A DNA stretch of 64,000 nt, from contig NZ_FOLE01000008.1 in assembly GCF_900112255.1 (NCBI RefSeq), positions 124,001 to 188,000 of the forward strand, read 5' to 3'. Numbering within the stretch: position 1 is the stretch's first letter; each line of letters opens with the position of its first letter. The notes under the pieces are model-generated. The model saw only the letters and a program-made list of their open reading frames with translations, was not told the DNA's origin and made no database searches. This DNA is from Flexibacter flexilis DSM 6793. Lineage in GTDB: Bacteria > Bacteroidota > Bacteroidia > Cytophagales > Flexibacteraceae. The translations under genes and the position numbers were made by a program. This document shows, one piece after another, positions 58,879 through 64,000 of the stretch.

Positions 58879-60735
58879 ATGACATCAACAGAAGAATTTG
58901 TAATATTAGTAAATGCCGCTGATGAACCTCAGGGGCTTATGGAAAAAATGCAAGCGCACCACGAAGGCAAGTTGCACCGTGCTATTTCCGTGTTGATTTT
59001 TGACCGAAATAACCGTATGCTTATTCATCGCAGAGCCGCTACCAAATATCATTCGGCTGGTCTTTGGACAAATGCTTGTTGCAGCCATCCACGAGAGGCC
59101 GAAACCAACGAAGCCGCCGCGCATCGCCGCCTACAAGAAGAAATGGGTTTTGATTGCGCGTTGTATGAGCTGTTTACGTTCACGTATCGCGCCGATGTGG
59201 GACACGGACTCATTGAACACGAACTTGACCATGTTTTTGTAGGGATTTATGAGGGAGAAATTCACCCCAACCCTGCTGAGGCCGACGCTTACGAGTATGT
59301 TTCTTTGGAGAAACTGGAAGCACGTATGCAGGCCGAGCCGCATACTTTTACGGAATGGTTTAAAATCATTGTTCCGCAACTGACTGATTATCTGCTAAAA
59401 ATTCCGTATTTGGGTCAAAAAAATATTTCGCGAGCATTCAAACACAGCAAAGCGCAGGAATATGAAATGAATTTTGCCAATTCGCCACTATACCAAAGTC
59501 AAATTTGTACGGCTCTCAAACAAACGTTGCGCCGCCAAGAAGGAAGTGCAGGCTCTGCGGGTTTGCTGGATTTTGGAGCTGTTAAATATTTGGTAGCCAG
59601 TCATTTTGGTTTTTGTTTGGGCGTTTCTAATGCCATAGATATTGCGTACTCTGCCCTTACGGAAAACCCCGACAAGCGTATTTTTATGCTTAGTGAGTTG
59701 ATTCATAATCCTTTCGTCAATGAAGATTTGGCGCGTCGTGGACTTTCGTATTTGCAAAATGAAAAAGGCGTAGCCACCAAAGCCCCAGACGGAACACTGC
59801 TTTGGGATAAGATAGAAGAAAATGATGTCGTGATTGTGCCTGCCTTCGGCGCGACCAACGAAGATAAAACAAAATTGATTCGTAAAGGATTGAATATCAC
59901 GTATTACGATGCTACGTGTAGGCTCGTGGAAAATGTTTGGAACAGAGCCAGTGATTACGCGCGCAAAGGTTTTACGGTGATTATTCACGGAAAATTTGAA
60001 CATGAAGAAACACGCGCGAGCTTTTCGCAAGCGGCGCAATATGGCCATGTGCTGGTAGTTCGGGATTTGTTCGAGGCGCAAATCGTGGCAAATGTGATAG
60101 CTGGTGCGCCTGATGCAATTGATGATTTCAACCAATATTTATTTGGTCGTCATTCGGAAGGTTTCGAGCCGCTCAAGCATTTGGAAAAAATAGCCCTCGT
60201 AAACCAAACAACGCTATTGGCTTCCGAAACGCTTGAAATTTCAGCACTTTTCAAAAAAACACTGACCGAAAAATATGGTGCGGAACAAATTAATCAGCAT
60301 TTGGGCAGAACGCAAGACACGCTTTGTTATGCCACAAACGTAAACCAAAACGCCGCCGCCAAGCTCTTCGACAATCAAGGAGATTATGCTTTTGTGATTG
60401 GTGGAAAAAATAGCTCTAACACCTCGCAGCTTTACAAAATGGCGCAACAGCAATTTGGAGATAAAGCCTATTATATTGAAAGTGAGATAGATATACTTTC
60501 GGCGCACGAAATCAGGCATTATGATTATGGCCAAAAGAAAACGGTCATTGCTTCGTTTTTGCCTGAAACGCCAATCGCCGCCGCGCCGCCTAAAATCCTG
60601 ATTACGGCGGGAGCTTCTTGTCCTGATGGCATTATTCAGCAAGTAATCGTGCGTATCAATTCGTTTTTTGCGCCGTCTGCTTTGCGCGACGTGTCGGAAG
60701 TGTTACAGGATTTAACGCAACAAGAAATTTCTTAG
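58879..60735 (+). CDS. isopentenyl-diphosphate isomerase fused to HMBPP reductase (Idi-IspH)
   Basis: One 618-residue polypeptide with two enzymes of isoprenoid synthesis. Residues 1-175 are type I Idi (Nudix-like), with the catalytic Cys in GLWTNACCSHP, metal-binding His, and Glu113/Glu115 in GLIEHELDHVF. After a ~20-residue linker, residues 200-618 are a large Bacteroidetes-type IspH with three [4Fe-4S] Cys: C246 (HFGFCLGV), C347 (DATCRLVENVW) and C581 (AGASCPDG), plus the substrate motif KNSSNTSQL. IspH yields IPP and DMAPP, which Idi interconverts. There is no stop between them; an internal Met at 59467 could give free IspH. ATG at 58879 is the Idi family start. Confidence 0.93.
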   Translation: MTSTEEFVILVNAADEPQGLMEKMQAHHEGKLHRAISVLIFDRNNRMLIHRRAATKYHSAGLWTNACCSHPREAETNEAAAHRRLQEEMGFDCALYELFTFTYRADVGHGLIEHELDHVFVGIYEGEIHPNPAEADAYEYVSLEKLEARMQAEPHTFTEWFKIIVPQLTDYLLKIPYLGQKNISRAFKHSKAQEYEMNFANSPLYQSQICTALKQTLRRQEGSAGSAGLLDFGAVKYLVASHFGFCLGVSNAIDIAYSALTENPDKRIFMLSELIHNPFVNEDLARRGLSYLQNEKGVATKAPDGTLLWDKIEENDVVIVPAFGATNEDKTKLIRKGLNITYYDATCRLVENVWNRASDYARKGFTVIIHGKFEHEETRASFSQAAQYGHVLVVRDLFEAQIVANVIAGAPDAIDDFNQYLFGRHSEGFEPLKHLEKIALVNQTTLLASETLEISALFKKTLTEKYGAEQINQHLGRTQDTLCYATNVNQNAAAKLFDNQGDYAFVIGGKNSSNTSQLYKMAQQQFGDKAYYIESEIDILSAHEIRHYDYGQKKTVIASFLPETPIAAAPPKILITAGASCPDGIIQQVIVRINSFFAPSALRDVSEVLQDLTQQEIS

Positions 60736-60738
60736 TTT

Positions 60739-60806
60739 AAATAACAAAATGCCTCATAATCAACTACTTAAATTCAGAAGTGCGATTGTGAGGCATTTTG
60801 TTATTT
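60739..60806. terminator. bidirectional terminator after idi-ispH
   Basis: An 18-bp perfect stem (60739-60756 with 60789-60806, AAATAACAAAATGCCTCA side) with a 32-base loop lies between convergent genes. Confidence 0.85.
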
Positions 60807-60826
60807 ATCAATTTTTTGCCGCGCCA

Positions 60827-61744
60827 TTACCGCAACAATAAATTTTGTAGGGCTTCGGGCAATTGCGGAAACTGAAAAATAAAACCTTCTTTTTCAATGC
60901 GTTGGCAAGATACGCGATTGCTACCCGCCACTACGTCGGCCATGTCGGAGGCGATGAGGCGCAGCGCAAAAAGTGGCACGTTGGGCAACCACAAAGGGCG
61001 GTGTAACGTCTTGGCGATTTGCTTGGTCAGTTCGGCATTGGTAACGGGTGTCGGCGCGACGGCGTTGTATGTGCCTTCGGCTTTCGGGTTCTCGATTGCC
61101 CACACGAACATACGGCAAAGGTCGTCGATGTGTATCCAAGACGTATATTGTTTGCCCGAAGCCAAAGCCGCCCCAAACCCAAACCGAACAGGTGCGGCCA
61201 TTTGCGGCAATGCGCCACCTTTTTCGCTCAATACAATTCCAATGCGCATTTTTACAAGTCTAATTCCTTGTGCGGCAATGGGTTGTACGGCTTTTTCCCA
61301 AAGCCTTGTAACTTCCGCTGGAAAACCTGCGCCATTGTCGGGCGTTTGGTTTTCGTACAACCACGCATCACCCGTGTCTATGCCATAAATGCCAATCGCC
61401 GAAGCTGATACAAATGTTCGGACGTGGTGGTTGGGCAAAGTGGCAAGCGTTTCGGCCAAAAGCGTAGCCGAATCCGTGCGGCTTTCGATGATGTTGCGGC
61501 GTTTTTCGGGAGTCCAAGGCGCATCAGCAATATTTGCCCCTGCCAAATGCACGATGGCATCGGCTTGCAGCAAGGCTTCCGTATCTATTTGTTTTTGGAC
61601 AATGTCCCAAGCATAAGCCGCAAATTTCGCGTTTGGGTTTCGGTGGCGACTCAGGTGCAAAACGCGATAACCTTTTTCTTGCAATATTTCCGACAGGCGC
61701 AAACCGACTAAACCCGTGCCGCCTGTGATAAGAATTGTTTTCAT
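60827..61744 (-). CDS. TIGR01777-family NAD(P)-binding epimerase-like protein
   Basis: A 305-residue short-chain dehydrogenase-like protein of the TIGR01777 (YfcH/SulA-like) family. The Rossmann motif is TILITGGTGLVGLRLSEIL. VSASAIGIYGIDTGDA holds the catalytic-type Tyr region, and the conserved C-terminal (DUF1731-like) end is RVSCQRIEKEGFIFQFPQLPEALQNLL. The mid-protein WTPEKRRNIIESR motif is also typical. Substrate is unknown. Its start codon overlaps the stop of the DUF6702-like gene by 4 bases (61741-61744), so the two are translationally coupled. Confidence 0.92.
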   Translation of the reverse strand: MKTILITGGTGLVGLRLSEILQEKGYRVLHLSRHRNPNAKFAAYAWDIVQKQIDTEALLQADAIVHLAGANIADAPWTPEKRRNIIESRTDSATLLAETLATLPNHHVRTFVSASAIGIYGIDTGDAWLYENQTPDNGAGFPAEVTRLWEKAVQPIAAQGIRLVKMRIGIVLSEKGGALPQMAAPVRFGFGAALASGKQYTSWIHIDDLCRMFVWAIENPKAEGTYNAVAPTPVTNAELTKQIAKTLHRPLWLPNVPLFALRLIASDMADVVAGSNRVSCQRIEKEGFIFQFPQLPEALQNLLLR

Positions 61745-62229
61745 TGGATAGAAGTTTTTTCGATGTCGAAAAGATAGCTTTTTTTGTTATCCTTAGCACA
61801 TTGAACATTTACAATATTTTTTTGGTCTCCAAAAACGTCTGTAAGAAATCGGCAGTCCAGTTGTAGGCGGTCGCAATGGCGAGCAGGCACTTCCAAATAA
61901 ATCCAAGTAACTTCGTTTTCGATCTCTTTTCCTACAAACTGAAAAGGCAAGATTTTGTTTTTTTCTTTGAAAACAAAGCATTTGCGAACATAACTTTCCG
62001 TTAGGGCATTGGCTTGCGCATGGCGGTCTATCCTGAAATCAGGCAGATGCGCGGCCTTACCTACACCTTTTTCCAAATCGTCGGAAAAGGTGCGAATGGA
62101 TATTTCAAAATGCTTGGTTTGGGCATTGTAATCTATCTGCGTAATGCTGCTATGAAATTGATGTTCAGGGCTTTTAGTAAAAAACGAAAGTAATAGCCCC
62201 GCTCCTATAATGGTGTTTTTGAGGAACAT
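61741..62229 (-). CDS. DUF6702-like exported protein
   Basis: A 162-residue protein resembling the DUF6702 family of Bacteroidota. An N-terminal hydrophobic segment (MFLKNTIIGAGLLLSFFTKS) is a signal peptide or anchor. Family-like segments are HQFHSSITQIDYNAQTKHFEISIRTFSDDLEKGV and WIYLEVPARHCDRLQLDCRFLTDVFGDQKNIVNVQC. The ATG at 62229 is chosen because the ATG at 62250 lies inside the -7 box. The stop overlaps the next gene's start by 4 bases. Function is unknown. Confidence 0.8.
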   Translation of the reverse strand: MFLKNTIIGAGLLLSFFTKSPEHQFHSSITQIDYNAQTKHFEISIRTFSDDLEKGVGKAAHLPDFRIDRHAQANALTESYVRKCFVFKEKNKILPFQFVGKEIENEVTWIYLEVPARHCDRLQLDCRFLTDVFGDQKNIVNVQCAKDNKKSYLFDIEKTSIQ

Positions 62230-62247
62230 AAATAAATACAGTTTGTG

Positions 62248-62255
62248 CAAATTTA
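62248..62255 (-). promoter_or_regulatory. -7 promoter box of the DUF6702-like gene
   Basis: TAAATTTG on the minus strand (62255 to 62248) is an exact TAnnTTTG match. The predicted start near 62241 leaves a 12-base leader to the ATG at 62229. Confidence 0.55.
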
Positions 62256-62363
62256 TTGTTTTATTTGATAGTTTACTGTTTTACATATTTATAAAATTTA
62301 TATAACAAACATTTTAAACCAAAACAAAACGCTTCTTAATATTATATTATTCTATTTGTTCAT

Positions 62364-62371
62364 TATATTTG
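62364..62371 (+). promoter_or_regulatory. -7 promoter box of the lipoprotein gene
   Basis: TATATTTG (exact) lies 32 bases before the lipoprotein ATG. A 14-bp direct repeat, ATAACAAACATTTT, stands on either side (62302-62315 and 62373-62386). Confidence 0.5.
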
Positions 62372-62402
62372 CATAACAAACATTTTGTCTTTTATTTTTA
62401 TC

Positions 62403-63086
62403 ATGAAAACATTACCGCTACTCACCATTGCCGCCGTGTTGCTACTCATAACAGGTTGTGGCACACCTTATTACAGAGATGACTCTGCTATTAACGTAGG
62501 TTGTACAGATAACTGCATGACATTCAATGTAAAAATAACTACGGGCGAAGGCTCTATTACGCCCTTGGCCAATACTTTAGTAGAACTTGAATGGAGTGAA
62601 TCATCTGTTGGCCGCCTGATAGGCAGAGGAGTAACGGCAGCTGACGGTACTATCTCTTTTTCTTTCAAAGCAAAAGAAGAAGAACTACACAGCGGAAGTT
62701 ATTATATTACGGCACAAAGAGGTGGTGGTTATATTACCCAAAGTCGAAAATTCTATGTTACTAATGGGAGTGCTATTGTTAATACAGAAATCCATGTGCC
62801 AAGTATCGCTACACTGAAGGTCGTCTATAAAAACTTCAACCCTGTGGCCGACGGAGACTATTTTAGCTGTAACCGCTATTACAACGGAGGAACATATACG
62901 AGGATTGGTAGATCATTCACCAAAAACGGTGGCGCATTTACACAAATCGAAGAAATAAGCACAACAGCTGGAAATCAATATACCTATTTCGATATCAAAA
63001 GAATTAAAAATGGTATAACGACAATTACCAAAGACAGTGCTTTTGTAGGTCGTGGCCAAACAAAAATCTACGAAATAGAATATTAA
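62403..63086 (+). CDS. lipoprotein with Ig-like/CarboxypepD_reg-like domains
   Basis: A 227-residue exported lipoprotein. The signal MKTLPLLTIAAVLLLITGC ends in the lipobox ITGC with Cys19. The mature part is beta-rich: TFNVKITTGEGSITPLANTLVELEWSESSVGRLIGRGVTAADGTISFSFKAKEEELHSGSYYITAQRGGGY reads like a carboxypeptidase-regulatory-like/Ig-like domain, with the G-x-T-x-x-D-G-T turn typical of that fold. A second strand-rich region follows (about 140-227). No specific family is recognised. The start at 62403 gives the lipoprotein signal. Confidence 0.7.
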   Translation: MKTLPLLTIAAVLLLITGCGTPYYRDDSAINVGCTDNCMTFNVKITTGEGSITPLANTLVELEWSESSVGRLIGRGVTAADGTISFSFKAKEEELHSGSYYITAQRGGGYITQSRKFYVTNGSAIVNTEIHVPSIATLKVVYKNFNPVADGDYFSCNRYYNGGTYTRIGRSFTKNGGAFTQIEEISTTAGNQYTYFDIKRIKNGITTITKDSAFVGRGQTKIYEIEY

Positions 63087-63118
63087 TTTCCTGATTGTAA
63101 GCACATTACGCATAATTA

Positions 63119-63165
63119 AAACACACAGTAAGCCTAGCTCAACTCCCCTACTGTGTGTTTTTTAT
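63119..63165 (+). terminator. Rho-independent terminator after the lipoprotein gene
   Basis: AAACACACAGTA (63119-63130) pairs perfectly with 63149-63160 and is followed by TTTATT. The 294-bp gap to the next gene also holds an AT-rich recurring motif (63176-63213). Confidence 0.88.
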
Positions 63166-63320
63166 TGTCGTTCTATTTTTACTTAACATATTTACAAAAT
63201 TTATATAACAAATATTAATAAAAACAACAATAACCATCATACAAATACCTGAATTACAGCAAATTACATTTTATTATAACTTTATTTAACTAAAATTTTT
63301 AGTATAACACCGCTATTTGC

Positions 63321-63328
63321 TATATTTG
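63321..63328 (+). promoter_or_regulatory. -7 promoter box of the XRE regulator gene
   Basis: TATATTTG (exact) lies 53 bases before the GTG start. No well-spaced TTG was seen. Confidence 0.45.
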
Positions 63329-63380
63329 TGCATACTACAATTTTGTAAATAACTGATTATCAATATTTTTTAGTCTGCTT

Positions 63381-64000
63381 GTGAGAAGTATCGTTAGCAA
63401 TAATATCCGTTTTTTGCGTAAGCGCATGGGGCTAACCCAAGAAAAAATGGCCGCCATGATTGGGATAAAACGCTCATTGTTAGGAGCTTATGAAGAAGCA
63501 CGCGCCGACCCTCGCCTAAATAACTTGCAAAACATGGCCGAAGTGTTCGGCGTTTCGGTGGATAGCCTCATGAACGAGGATTTGACCAGCAACAGCGAAG
63601 ACGCTTTGCCGACCAAAAGCCACCAAACCGAACGGAAATTTGATGCGCCGCGCCCAAGGCCTGAGCCATTGCCACGCTATACAACACCTATGCAGCCAAC
63701 CTACACGCCCCCTCCTACTCCTCCACAACCTGTGCGCCAGGCACCTTCGCCTATGCCGCAATCACGCTATAATGCTCATAATCAGGAGTATGCAGAAGCA
63801 AAAAAAATACGAGTGTTGTCTGTTACGGTGGATAATAACAACCAAGAAAACATCGAATACGTTACCCAAAACAACGTGCCAGCGTACCTAAAAGGCTTCG
63901 CAAGTCCTGAGTTTTTGGAAAAATTGCCCAAATTTTCGTTACCAACGCTGCCACAAGGCCAAGTTTATCGCGCTTTTGAGGCTGGAAACGAGACCATGCT
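63381..64000 (+). CDS. XRE-family regulator with S24-like C-terminal part (cut by window end)
   Basis: Starts at GTG 63381 and is open to the window end. An N-terminal HTH_3 domain (residues 1-60) contains NNIRFLRKRMGLTQEKMAAMIGIKRSLLGAYEEARADP and a recognition-helix region. A Pro-rich linker follows (about 95-130). The C-terminal part begins with a LexA/CI-like S24 segment (QVYRAFEAGNETML). In active S24 proteins the corresponding motif is GDSM with the catalytic Ser; here the Ser position is Thr. Self-cleavage may therefore be lost. The rest of the domain, with any Lys, is beyond the window. It probably regulates neighbouring genes. Confidence 0.75.
   Translation, partial: MRSIVSNNIRFLRKRMGLTQEKMAAMIGIKRSLLGAYEEARADPRLNNLQNMAEVFGVSVDSLMNEDLTSNSEDALPTKSHQTERKFDAPRPRPEPLPRYTTPMQPTYTPPPTPPQPVRQAPSPMPQSRYNAHNQEYAEAKKIRVLSVTVDNNNQENIEYVTQNNVPAYLKGFASPEFLEKLPKFSLPTLPQGQVYRAFEAGNETM

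Overview
This 64 kb window is a chromosomal segment of a member of the Bacteroidota, most likely a Cytophagales-like lineage. The evidence is a primary sigma factor without region 1.1, a Bacteroidetes-type large IspH, DUF2480, DUF2141, DUF6702-like and START-like proteins, a YidC next to pyrG, many short promoters of the TAnnTTTG (-7) / TTG (-33) type, and almost no Shine-Dalgarno sequences. By eye the composition is moderately AT-rich. Genes are short transcription units on both strands, and most are closed by strong A-run/stem/T-run terminators, many of them bidirectional.

Layout. 0.2-5.2 kb: dCMP deaminase, sigma-54, an M16 peptidase and CoaBC. 5.3-12.8 kb: Tex, a DoxX/Crp-type pair, a membrane cytochrome c, a methyltransferase, tRNA-Met, a START-like protein and an LptF/LptG permease. 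12.9-18.3 kb: a glycosyltransferase, DapD, 3-hydroxyacyl-CoA dehydrogenase, DUF2141, the primary sigma factor and an MBL-fold hydrolase. 18.5-21.4 kb: an AT-rich accessory patch (lipoprotein, acyltransferase, PD-(D/E)XK-like protein, small membrane protein). 21.5-31.2 kb: PyrG, YidC, a class IV aminotransferase, an RlmI-like methyltransferase, a WecA-like transferase, two outer-membrane proteins and an EamA-type half transporter. 31.2-41.9 kb: a stand-alone NuoB, malate dehydrogenase, an overlapping HAD/phosphoribosyltransferase pair, an AlaA-like aminotransferase, a FecR-like exported protein, YheT, MutS2, DUF2480 and ferredoxin. 42.1-49.2 kb: an MsbA-like exporter, histidine kinase, HemA, a membrane-anchored SiaC-like protein and phenylalanine hydroxylase. 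49.2-54.0 kb: a lipoprotein and a secreted TPR-CHAT protease-like protein. 54.1-64 kb: a multi-hairpin repeat-like element, IspE, GH3, TIGR00266, KdsA, a fused Idi-IspH, TIGR01777, DUF6702-like, a lipoprotein and a truncated XRE/S24-like regulator.

Most striking observations. (1) The phenylalanine hydroxylase gene is preceded by a 27-codon ORF with six Tyr codons, a terminator, and a 16-bp alternative pairing that would destroy that terminator. This is what a ribosome-mediated tyrosine attenuator should look like. (2) IPP isomerase and IspH, adjacent steps of isoprenoid synthesis, are one polypeptide, with ispE 4 kb away. (3) A ~150-bp element before ispE folds into nested and tandem hairpins. 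(4) A SiaC/DUF1987 domain is fused to a coiled coil and two membrane helices. (5) An 18-bp perfect inverted repeat sits at the damaged-looking 3' end of a nuclease-like gene. All functions are read from motifs; no database search was possible.
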